In this document: positions 38,431-49,064 of the stretch, in pieces
How the letters are laid out: every line of letters begins with the position of its first letter
Position numbering within the stretch: the stretch's first letter is position 1
NCBI GenBank assembly: GCA_024138025.1
Contig: JAMXBD010000063.1
Span: 1,178,001-1,242,000 of the forward strand
Direction of reading: 5' to 3'
From: Combretum micranthum
Lineage: Eukaryota > Streptophyta > Magnoliopsida > Myrtales > Combretaceae
Length of the DNA: 64,000 nucleotides
Notes under the pieces: model-generated
What the model saw: the letters and a program-made list of their open reading frames with translations, nothing else
Database searches by the model: none
What the model was told of the DNA's origin: nothing
Position numbers and translations under genes: made by a program

Positions 38431-39295
38431 AGTGAATCCATGACAGGCATGACATCTGTAATCCTATATCATATGATCTAAAGAGTTGAAGTAACTCTAT
38501 GAATGCACAAACTATAAGTGATAGCATGGTGAGTTGCTACCCCGTCATATAATGACGCACCATCAACTGGGGGAGAAGAAGTTGATACTCGAACTTCAGG
38601 AGGTGTTTTCCCCGAATATGACTACTACGGAAAGTATCTACCATCTTGGAGAACAATTGCTTGACATAAGCACTTGAGCGGCAAGCATGCTGAAGTGATG
38701 TACCTATCTTGGTACTCATAGGCAATGCACCTCCAACGTGAAGAGAACAACACATTGCGGTAAGGAGTTGATACACACATGCATGGACGATGTTCAATTG
38801 ATGATGGCAGACATGAGTTCCCAATACCTTGAAAGCTACCATGTCACCCAGTATTTGTGACAACTTTTAGAGTATGCTTAATGGGTGAGTAGAGCATGTT
38901 TGCTTGCTTTAACCTCTCCTTAGTGTGCTTTCCTAGCTTTACAAATACAGAGCCTTGTTTGATTAAGTATCACAATAGGAAAGTGGAGATGACATTAAGG
39001 TTATTCCAACTCCCATAATGAAATGCTAACACTTAGTTGACAAACATTGATAGTTTGCTTGTGGAGTGTTATCAGCATGATGGAGAACAAATCTTTATTA
39101 ATGAATTGATTTGCTTCACTGTTAGAATTAATCTTTGACAGCAGAATGACAATGCTTCTAACTTGTTGAGATTTTCGACTATGTACAATACCCATGAAGA
39201 CTAGTCTTTGATGACCGACTTTGAAGGTGCAATTGAATATAGAGCAGTAGTGTAGGCACATGTGGACCCATATCAAATCTAGAAGAGACCAGGCA

Positions 39296-39515
39296 CAAGA
39301 ATAACTCAAGTCCGCTCGTGGGCCGTGCCAAAATGTCGGTGCCAGAGTGACACAAGATTATATATGAGCCCATATCAAGTCTATAAGAGATCGGGAAAGT
39401 AGAAGCGACTCGTATCAAGGTTAGAAGAGGCTGGGCCCCAGAATAATACAAGTCCACTCGTGGGCCAGTGCCAGGGGTCGGGTGCCAGAGTGACACTAGT
39501 CTATTCATGGGCCCG
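39296..39515 (+). repeat. Two imperfect copies of a 143-bp unit
   Basis: The phrase gccagagtgacac occurs at 39341 and 39484. In both copies it is preceded by caagtcc(g/a)ctcgtgggcc and followed by gcccatatcaag or gcccgtaccaag. Located in the non-coding 3' half of the gag-only element. Confidence 0.65.
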
Positions 39516-39928
39516 TACCAAGTTTAACGGAGAATGGGAAGGCTAAGATATCAGATAAGTCCACTATGAAGCCTAGTATAAATGGACTTGAAGATCAGCA
39601 AGCCTATATCTAAGTTAGAAGAGCTTTTGCATGGTGAAATCGGAGTCGAAAATGTCCTTCTATTGTTTTTCGAAAGAGGAAGCAATGACAATCTCAACAT
39701 GCTACTATTACTCAATCCGACATCAACCTATACCGGTATAGTCAGCATTGGTTTACATAGATGCATGGTGGAAGGAGAGGGATTTGAAGCAAGAAAGTCC
39801 AAATGTTCTCAAGGACGATTCATGTATATATATATATATATATATGAGATAATAATTATAGCATGCAACCGTTATGGGTCAGGAAGCCTTCCATTATGCT
39901 AGCAATAAAGAAGATCAAAATGTAAGAA

Positions 39929-40060
39929 GAGAAAGATGAAAGGTCGGAATAATGAATGCAAAAGGAGGAAGATGAAAAGGCCAAATTTATGAATGTAAAA
40001 AGGGTAAGATGAGAAGTCGAAATTATGAATATGAAAGGTGGAAGATGAGAAGATTCAAAA
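39929..40060 (+). repeat. Short tandem repeat, period about 39 bp
   Basis: Four diverged copies of gaagatga(a/g)aag...ttatgaat(g/a)(t/c)aaaag(g) start near 39929, 39968, 40007 and 40044. Purine-rich and non-coding, inside the gag-only element. Confidence 0.65.
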
Positions 40061-40340
40061 TTAAATTTCTCATGTTATTTAGAAATTAAATGGAGAGAAA
40101 TCGTAATGGTGATTTTATGACACATAAAGAAATTATTTTGTGTCAGTTATGAATATCAATTACATTAAGCAAAAGTAATAAGTGGACGGGGTAGTCACCT
40201 AAGATAACAAAGAAAAGTCAAGGAGAAATTGTTATTGGAAGCATGGATATTAGAGCTGCTACAAAGAAAAAAAGAAGAAGAATAAAGGATTTGTAACCTG
40301 GTATATTGGACGGTTGGAGATGGTGTAAATTTGGCAAGTG

Positions 40341-40690
40341 AAGATTTGTCATTAATTTTGGTTAATTAATGACAATAAAAAAGAAACATTATAGAAGATG
40401 AAAAATTTGTCACTAATTGAGGGTGTTTAATGACAATAAAAAAAGAAACGTTATAGAATATGAAAGATTTGTCATTAATTGTGGGTGATTAGTGATAATA
40501 AAAAAAACGTTATAGAAGATAGAAGATTGTCATTAATTGTAGGTGATTGGTGACAATAAAAAAGAAACATTATAGAAGATGGAAAGTCTACGAGACTAAA
40601 ATTGGAATGTTAATGAAAGTAAGTGGAGATTTGTCATTGATTATGTATGATTAATGACAACAAAAAAAATGTTATAGAAGAAACAGAAAG
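40341..40690 (+). repeat. Tandem repeat, period about 60 bp
   Basis: Units of the form agatttgtcattaattg...tgacaataaaaaagaaac followed by ttatagaagatg start near 40343, 40403, 40465, 40524 and 40627. The first four are contiguous; the fifth follows an unrelated insert of about 45 bp. Non-coding. Confidence 0.8.
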
Positions 40691-40824
40691 TGCATGAGAC
40701 TAAAATTATAAGATTACCTCTGACAACAACATTTATCCCATTTACCACTATGCTTTGGAGCCTATCTTAATACTTTCATTCAATTATTAAGCATTATAGA
40801 AAAAAGAAGAAGAAGAAGACAAGA

Positions 40825-41405
40825 TGATCATCATAAAGTTGCAATATGAAATAAATGCAAGGAAATGAATCTCTCAACATCAGTTCGAAAAAAGAAGGTT
40901 ATTTCATGATACTTCAATCCATACAAGAAATCCTAAGACATATTGATCTACTCAGTAACCTAAGTGCTTATGCAACAACAAAATTGCTTCATCAAATATT
41001 CTACAACAAGTTTGAAGAAGACTATTTCAATGATTCATCTCAACCATCCATACGAATTCATCCAACGGCTACTGCTAGCCTTCAACATATATAAATAGAA
41101 TGCTCCTCCTCTCATTTGGGAGCACTCTGCAGATTGCTAAGATTGTGAGCAACGCAAATACTCTGCTGAAACATCTCCAAGAAATATCAAAGCAACTATT
41201 CTATCAAGAAAAAGTCAATAACGATCGAGTCTACTTGATTTAATCTTCTATCACATTTGCACACTCAAGAAACCGGGTTTGCATGTTCCTCCTCCCACGC
41301 CTCTCTCTACAACATCATATACGTGTCATCAATTCAGGACTTTTCTCGGGTCGACCGCCACACCTATTGTACGTGATCGGCCAGCTATAGTAACCCCACC
41401 ATACA
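40825..41405 (+). repeat. 3' LTR of the gag-only element; only its right part matches the 5' LTR
   Basis: The similarity to the 5' LTR begins around 41030 (ttcatctcaaccatcc) and runs through ataaatagaatgctcctcc and gtaaccccaccataca to 41405. The proposed left edge (TG after a purine tract at 40825) is a guess. If correct, the LTR is 581 bp against 816 bp for the 5' copy. Confidence 0.55.
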
Positions 41406-41599
41406 ATATATATGTTAAGAAAATACATATAATTTTTTTTGTAATTTAGCAAAAAATAAATATATATATATATATATTTTTTGGTAAAAGATTTATAAAG
41501 ACATAAAGAGATGGAACCTTTTAATAGGAAAAAGATGAAGTTTAATGTATGAGATTTTTAATTACTGTTGAGCAGTATTTGCCTAGATTGACTGCATTT

Positions 41600-41870
41600 A
41601 GGTTAATGTCACAAATAATAACTTTAACAAAATATATAATTAGGTATTTGAAGTTTAAAATTGATTAATTTAATATATAAGCTTTGAACTTGATAGTATC
41701 TCCATCAAGTTTCTTTTATGTACTAAATTGATCAACTTTAAAGTTTTTCATGTGTTAAATTAATCAATTTCAATGTTTACATACTAAGCTGATTATTTTT
41801 AAAGTTTAAATACCTAATTACATATTTTGTTAAAATTCAAATCCTTCTGCGACATTGTCCCCTACATTTA
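41600..41870. mobile_element. MITE M2
   Basis: A left inverted repeat (taggttaatgtcacaaa...acaaaatatataattaggta) pairs with the right end, reverse-complemented (caatgtcgcaga...acaaaatatgtaattaggta). The interior repeats a phrase like ctaaattgatcaactttaaa three or more times. Same family as 17704-17954, 43586-43890 and 46618-46895. Confidence 0.6.
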
Positions 41871-43206
41871 TTATACAAATTATACCTTGCTTATATGTTT
41901 TATGTCATAAAACTTTTAAATAACATGTAGAGAAGATAATAAATATACAGCTATTTTTTGGGCCGATAAGAACAAATAAATGTATTGAGCGAGATGACTA
42001 CCCAAAATCATTTAACTAATAATGATGAAATCAGTTTATTTCGTTAAATTAATAAAATTGTAATAAAATTGCTACTGTAGATGAATAGAATATAGTTGTG
42101 ATAATATTTTTATTTGCTAATTTTTTTATGTAAATGAAGGAATTTAAAAAAAAAAAATCAATTCAATTGCTATCCATAAATGTGTGAATAATGAATCACT
42201 ATTCAATATATTTTTTTCCTAACAAACTCCTTATTAAATTGCTATTTATGGTCAACATAAACAATAAAAAGCCTCAAATACCTCTTTATGAAGATATGAT
42301 ACATCCTACTCATAATAACTCTTTATAAACAATAAAACTGTGATAGAAATGGTATTAGTACAATAAGTGAAATAAACATACATTCACACAAGAGATACAC
42401 ACACAAATAAAATTCTTTGCTGTTTTTATTTTTCCTTTTTCTTTTTTGTTTTTAAATTAATACACTTTTTTTTTTCCCTCTTTTTCTGGTGCCCAGTCAA
42501 AGTATAGACAAAATAGTAGTTGAGAGTTGAGAGAAGAAAGTAGGTCCAAAAGTGGGTGGGGAATACAAAGACTTGCCGACCTCTTCATACAAAATAAAAA
42601 TTCATACATTATTCTTTATGCCAACATATGTATGGTCCTCGATAATCAATTATCTATATATCGCATTGCAGCCCTCCAATGTAACTTGCAAAAAGATATG
42701 GTACTACTTCTGGGAACAGTCAACTTGGATGTTTTTCAGGACCCACCAGCATTGAGCAAGTGATTGGAGGAAGAAAGTGTTTAGCCATTAAGACACCCAC
42801 CATTCATTTCATGAAAATTAGTTGAAAAGCAACACACTATCGCGTTAAAACCTAACTAGATTATAGCTGCTCGAGGATCCACTACTCGTAATAGGATTAT
42901 AATGTATATATTTCATTCACAAACCACTGAATTTTAAATTCATACTTACTCATATTTGAGAAGAACTCGTGCTTAAAACTAATCAAGCACACAATTATAA
43001 TGCTCAGTAAAAAGACTTGTGACATGATCCTAATCAAGTTTGAATCAAACTTAAAGTTCATATCAATCAATCAAAGATGAATTGGAATCATGTATGATAG
43101 AAAAAAAATTATTCTTCTAAAATTGAGCATGATTATCCCTAATTGGACCCCATCCAACAGTAAGAGCTTGAAAAAAGAAGCGCTAGTTTTTTTTTTTTTT
43201 TTTATT
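41871..43206. other. Intergenic
   Basis: No gene is supported; short open frames near 42527-42763 overlap each other and match nothing known. It includes A- and T-rich runs only. Confidence 0.4.
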
Positions 43207-43585
43207 TGGGATAATAACAAAAATGATACTTGAACTTTTACATAAAAAACAATTAGGTACCTAAAGTATGATTTTACATAATTTGATACTTGAACAAAGT
43301 TTTATTAATATTTTTTATTCATGAAATTTGATTTTGATTAATTTGATACTTAGACAAACTTTTGTAGACATTTTTCATACCTTATTTCATTTGCTTCATT
43401 TGTGAAAAAAATCAATAAAAAGTTCTTTCAAGTATCAAATTATTCAAAACCAAACTTCAATATAAAAAATATCAATGAAAATTTTATTCAAGTACCAAAT
43501 TATTTAAAATTAAACTTAAATATCTAATTATTAGTTTTTTTTTAACAAAAATTCAAGTACCATTTTGGTCTTTTATTACTATTAA
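43207..43585. mobile_element. MITE of a second family, copy F2a
   Basis: The left end (ggataataacaaaaatgata, then cttgaactttta) is mirrored by the right end (acaaaaattcaagtaccatt...tattactatt). The interior repeats an aatttgatacttgaacaa phrase. It abuts MITE M3 directly. A related copy lies at 44038-44400. Confidence 0.55.
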
Positions 43586-43890
43586 GATTAACGTCACAAA
43601 TGAACTCAGATTTTAACAAAATATATAATTAAATACCTCAAGTTTAAAATTATCAATTTAATACCTAAACTTTAAAATTGACAAATTTAGTATCTAAAAA
43701 ACTTTTCGAACTTACTAATAGTAACTCTATCAAAATTCTTTTAGGTACTACATTTGTCAATTTCAAAGTTTTTCAAATTCTGAATTGATCAATTTCAAAA
43801 TTTAAACACTAAATTGATCATTTTCAAAATTTAAACACCTGATTACATATTTTATAAAAATTTAGATTCATTTATAATATTATTATTTTT
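43586..43890. mobile_element. MITE M3
   Basis: It begins gattaacgtcacaaatg and ends aaaaatttagattcatttataatatta. The right end, reverse-complemented, resembles the left. The interior carries the family phrase aaattgatcaatttcaaa repeatedly. Directly adjacent to F2a. Confidence 0.55.
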
Positions 43891-44037
43891 TTTTTTGGTC
43901 AAGTTGTAGCTCAACCTCCTTGCTCCTCGTGCCAACAAAATGAAGGTTTTAACAATTGGAAATGAGTCACTAGTTTCAATATTTGAAGTGGAACAAAAAT
44001 CTATGAAAACAATATGTTAAAAAAATATATATTTATG

Positions 44038-44400
44038 CGATAATATGAAAAATAATACCTAAACTTTTACAAAAAAATTCAATTAAGTACTGAAAATTTA
44101 ATTTTAAATAATTTAGTACTTAAAGAAAATGTTTATATACATTTTTACTACTGAAGTTTGATTTTAATAATTTTAGTTCCTCAAACAAGTTTTCCAATAC
44201 AATTTTCTTACCTTAAGCAAGTTGCATTAGGTATTAAAAATATAAAAAACTTTTTTTAGGTACCAAAAATATCAAAACTAAGCTTTAATACCTAATTAAA
44301 CTTTTTGAAAGTTTAAATACCAAATTATTTAAAATCAAATTTTAAGTATCCGATAGAACTTTTTGCAAAAATTTAGGTATCATTTTTGACATTAACTCTT
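44038..44400. mobile_element. MITE of the second family, copy F2b
   Basis: The left end is gataatatgaaaaataatac, then ctaaacttttac. The right end is caaaaatttaggtatcattt, then ttgacatta. These are inverted with respect to each other and resemble F2a. Confidence 0.5.
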
Positions 44401-44830
44401 ATATTTTATTTCTAAACTTATTTTGAAAAGATTTTTAGAGGCAGTCTCCTCCTCCGCAATGCTCCACGTGTAATATCAAGTTCACTTAGCTATTGCCCAA
44501 ACCATCATCATGGCACTGTTTTCAATGGTAATCATGATGCCACGAGACAAAAACTGTTCTTTTTCCTTCAACTTTCCACAATGGAGGGAGAAAAAATACA
44601 TCTATCATCATGTAGAGGTGGATGATGCTTATAAATTCAGCTAGTGGTTTTGTATTGGCATGAAAGGCCCCTATATATCATCAATCATATCTTTAATCAA
44701 TAACCCAGCTTGACCTGTAGAAATTGTGATTAATTTGCAAAACATCAGTGTTTTAAGCAAGACAAAATTATGTTACGTCATAAATTGTTAATACCCTTTA
44801 AGAAAGACAGCATAAAAAAGCTGATTCTTA
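44401..44830. other. Intergenic, including likely PAP3 3' UTR
   Basis: No gene. The right part presumably contains the 3' UTR and poly(A) site of PAP3, which ends at 44831. Confidence 0.4.
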
Positions 44831-47800
44831 CTAGTTGAGAAGAGGGCTTCCTCCTTTGACAAGCACAAAGAGACCGCCATCGCCTCTTGATATTCTCATA
44901 TCTTTGTCAAGATAGGTGATCAGAAGCCAAGACTTGGTCCTCTCACCTGGAATGGGAAGTTTCAGTGGAGGCTGACCAGAAATAGTTCGTGAAATACTCG
45001 CAACAGCTTCCTGTAGAGGACTGAGAGATTGCTGCACGGCATCAGACTGATTCTCTGCCCGAAAAGATCCACGCTCTCTGGGAGATCAATGGTTGGCTTT
45101 ACCTCTGGGGGTTGAAAAGTTCCTTCCTTGAATTCTACCTGCAGACAAAGGGTTAGCCTGTTAGCAATCATCCTACATTTAGATGGACAAACTGAACACG
45201 TCCTCAAAAAAATTCATAGTTGTTGAACCAGAACACGGGCTCCTTGAGTTATTCCACTGCCATCTTGTTTCAATATCTACGTGCTTACAAACCATTTAGT
45301 ACCACATACACATGAGAATATAAGATCATGCGAATGCATTCCAAAAACTACTGGGAAGCAAATAGACTCCCTTAAACACCTAATAACATGTACTCACCTC
45401 CTCATAGATTTTGAAAGCATATATTACCTCTCCAATCATTGCTAATAGACATATATAGCTAGCGATTCTTTGGGGCATTAGTACTTATCAGAACTTAGTT
45501 TGAAGAACAATTACCTGTATTCTCGATGAACTCCTGATCTCAAAGGCTGCTGATGCACTGAAATTGAAAGAGGCAAATGGGCTAGATAACGTGGCAGAGT
45601 TACAATCGTGAGGTTGCGGATATCTATTGATTGTGAAATTTTATCAACTTTCAAGAAGGAGTAGCACCGGCTGCTAGGAGAGGCAAGAGCTCAGAAAATG
45701 CTGTGTACCTGAGAATTTTGCAATCAGTACAAAGTAATCATTCGTAGGAAGAACAAGAATGAATCAAATCAGACAGAACTTCCATAAAAAAATATAGTGG
45801 GATAAACAAAGAAAATTCTCCATCCGATATGCAGAAGAAAATTTCAACAATAGATGAAATAACTGAAATTGATGTTGCCAACTAAATATGAATGAAGTAG
45901 AAGAGACGTGTAAAAGATAACAAGAGTTTGTTCATCAAAAGAAGCAAATAAAAGAAAACCAATCCTCTAAAGACGATATTTGATCCTTATCCATAAAGTG
46001 CAGAAAAACTGATTCTCTAGCAACAGAATCAGAAACCAGGTATATTACAAATATCACCAACAACGAAGTAGTAGGCAACTGTTATAAACAACAGGCAAAG
46101 GTATAGTGCTCATAGTGAAAGGACAGAGTTTAAGGATGTGCTTAGGTGATTACAAATATCAAAAACTAGTTTTATCCTTAATCCATTGAACATACAATGA
46201 AGCAAGACTCTAAAGTTAAATGATAGCACACATGGATATCACACTACTCATCCCCCTTTTCCATCGACATTTCCATGTGTGTCTGAACAAGAGCAGTTAC
46301 AGCCATGTGCATATATACCAGTAAAAACGTGGCCTAGAATGATTTGCAGCATGTCATCTCTATTATCATTCTATGAAATAGGAAAATCTCCATCATCACT
46401 GACACAGTCTCAAAATGGATGATTGAACTCTTGCAGCTGTTCCACCAAAGTTTCACTGGGATAAAATTGATCATAGGGAAATTTCAAGCACCAATATCTG
46501 AAAATCACATATTACACCAGAATTACATCCTAAGTTTCTAACTTTCCAATTTCAAATATTCTCCCAATAGTCCACTTCTGCTCATTAATTATACTTTCTT
46601 CACTAGTATTTTTCAATTGGATTAATGTCACGATACCTAACTTTGAAAAAAATATGCAATTAGGTATCTAAACATTAAAATTGATTAATTAGTACCTGAA
46701 AAAAACTTTTTGCACAGTTAATAGTACCTATATGAAGTTTTTTAGGTATTAAATTGATCAATTCAAAATTTTCAATAACTAAATTAATCAATTTCAAAGT
46801 TCAAATACTAACTTGATCAATTTTAAAGTTTGAGTATTTAATTGCATATTTTGCCAAAATTTAATACCATTTGTGGCATTATCCATATATAATTTGCATT
46901 TCAATAGCCAGAGTTGGGGACGAAGCACTAAGCTGCAAAGGAAGAGATTAAAAATTACAGTAGCTAATCCCTTGAACCATCCATAATGTTTGGGTTAATA
47001 GAGAGCAGTGGATAGACTGAAATTAAAATGCAAAAGAGGTTTGAACAAGTCACTACAGATTTTTCAACCCTCTCTATGACTCAGGATTACAAGCCAGAAA
47101 CCACCACCAAGAGCTAGCTTTTCATTTTCTTTTCCCAATTAGATATTACATAATAGCTGCAGTCTTATTCACCATCAATAAGATATTACATGATGCCATG
47201 ACAAACGCACACAGCCTCATAACCAGTTTAGAAACTAGAGATGGTTTGTTAAATTGCCCATGTCCTCTATTCAGAGCAAGGGACTGACTGCCAAAAAATA
47301 AAATAAAATAAATAAATAAAACCCTAGATTGTCAATGATATGGCTCATCACATCTAATAACTCCCTCGTCAATGAGATGCAAAGATGCTAACCTGAAATA
47401 ACTAATCTTGACTAACCATACACAAATCTAGCATACAATACAAGCCTCATCTGCATTACAACATGCAAAACCTACACGTTTCTAGTAATTTAGTAGTTAA
47501 TGCATAACCTACGCTAAGTCTACAACATTTTGTCTCAATTAATTAAGAACTTAAGACCCTCTCAATCAGGTGACAACAACCTTGGCAGTAAATTTTTCAA
47601 GACAACTTAAGATGATATCACTATGGATGGCTTATATCAGCTGCAATCCCAGTTTATTCCAGTTAAAGCAAACTATTTGCCACAGTTGACAGTGCTTACC
47701 CGTGTATGGATAAAAATTTTAGTGCTTTCACATCATCTCTACAAACAGAACTATGCTATATATGGGAAAATAAATTGTGAGGTCTCGATATACTCTTTTT

Positions 47801-49064
47801 CAACCAACTTAACACCTGTCATAAAACATTTTGGTTCTTTTACAAAGGTCGTTCAAGATACCAATAAAATATCTTTTTCAATTGATGTTTCTTTCCTGTA
47901 AACTTCATACTATCCTATTCTCCAAATTTCAGCTAATTTCCGCTTTCTGCAATCATCCAGTTTTCACTTAAATAAAGAATCGTTACAGTCTTGAACCTTT
48001 CCATAAGTGTGAAGATATCTATATGTTTCTTACACAAAGTTCTTCTTTCCTACATGAGCTAGTTATCACAGCATGATTTTCTTCATTCCATAGCTTAGAT
48101 GGATCAACTACATGATACCTATCTCAAGTTGCTAATTCTCAAAATCCCACCTTTGCATTTGATAGTTACACCACTATTTCTCACAACTTGATATGCCAAA
48201 GGCACACCACACCAGATTAACGCTAAAACTCGGAAACCCGAGGGTCTTCATATACTACCATAAGCACTAAAAACTAATGTGTGCCCTCCACCTTCGTCTT
48301 TCCTATTTATACATAAAAGTAAAACAATGTGACCGTCCAGCCTGTCCGTTCACTTCGCTGAATGATATGGAAACTTTGTTTGCAATCCTATATTTACGTT
48401 AACTAGACATAATCAAAGATAAATCATCAGACCTAACTTCGATTCAAACTCATGCTATACAAAATCCAATCAAAACAACAATAACATAACTCCATTGGAG
48501 TTGGAACTCACACTAAAACCCAATTGCCATCGAGCAACTGGGGATCCTCTACGGGTGCCGGAGTTGGATTCAAAGCCTCCAACTGATTAACCAACTCCAA
48601 AACCTCCCCCCTCACTTCCTGCCCCGCCCGAAACCCTAACTCCGTCCCATAAACCGAGTCCACCAAGCACCTCTTCAGCTCCTCAACCCTCTCGTCTCCA
48701 CCCACAACAGAGGCAGCAGCCCCGGTGGCGCTTCCGTTGACATAACCATCGCCCCCGCCGTCGCCGCCCCACTCGTCGTCTTCCTTCGGAGGATCCGAAT
48801 CCGAGAACTTTGAGTAAGTGACGGTGTCGACTCGGGTTCGGTTTTCTCACCCCATTCGTCGGTGATGGGAGTTTTGGGTTGTGGGTCCGGGTCGGATTCA
48901 TTGGAAGAGAGAGATGAACGGAGAATAGGGAGCGGAGGTTTTACGGAAGTTTTGGGGAATTTTGGGGCGAAAGTGGAATTTTTAAGATAAGTTAGGGGAC
49001 TGTTAATGAGTTTGGTTGGGTTTTTGGAGAAGAGACGCGGTTGAGGTGTGAAGAGAAGAGACAT
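44831..49064 (-). CDS. PAP3: Plastid-lipid-associated protein 3 / fibrillin 2-like, 3 exons, frame-disrupted
   Basis: Fibrillins are lipid-binding proteins of plastoglobules and thylakoids, tied to photoprotection and stress. Exons are 49064-48512, 45708-45515 and 45138-44831, with GT-AG introns of 2.8 kb and 0.4 kb. The N-terminus ([20 protein letters not shown] onward; Ser/Pro/Lys-rich, few acids) looks like a chloroplast transit peptide. A linker with TDEWGEK and DDEWGG repeats follows, as in PAP3. The PAP_fibrillin domain follows: [67 protein letters not shown] and [20 protein letters not shown]. Four one-base deletions are inferred: one in 48800-48870 (exon 1), near 45657 and 45603 (exon 2), and near 45050-45060 (exon 3). 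No substitution-type stops were found. Expected length is about 300-340 aa. PAP1/2 is less likely given the domain sequence. Confidence 0.92.
46618..46895. mobile_element. MITE M4 in PAP3 intron 1
   Basis: The left end (ggattaatgtcacgatacc) pairs with the right end, reverse-complemented (ggataatgccacaaatgg). Both inner flanks carry aatatgcaatta. The interior repeats taaattgatcaattcaaaa-type phrases. It is the clearest terminal inverted repeat of this family in the window. Confidence 0.65.

Larger units (their letters stand above)
34862..41405 (+). mobile_element. Gag-only, non-autonomous Ty3/gypsy-type LTR retroelement with mismatched LTRs
   Basis: The element begins TGTAGAGGGT at 34862 and ends CCATACA at 41405. 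Both sides are flanked by ATATA (34857-34861 and 41406-41410), a candidate 5-bp target duplication weakened by the AT-rich surroundings. A primer-binding-site-like tggcgactccattaggga follows the 5' LTR at 35683, like the tRNA-Arg-type site described for Tat/Ogre elements. A decayed gag lies at 35943-37313. No protease, reverse transcriptase or integrase follows; 3.5 kb of tandem-repeat-rich non-coding DNA takes their place. The organisation matches plant terminal-repeat elements that keep only GAG. A purine tract at about 40799-40824 may be the polypurine tract. Confidence 0.75.

Noticed and set aside
38537..39508. Three minus-strand frames in the gag-only element
   Set aside because: They lie in tandem-repeat-rich non-coding DNA and show no pol, envelope or host domain.
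47623..47901. 92-codon frame on + within PAP3 intron 1
   Set aside because: No domain recognised and it lies inside an intron of the opposite-strand gene; treated as chance.
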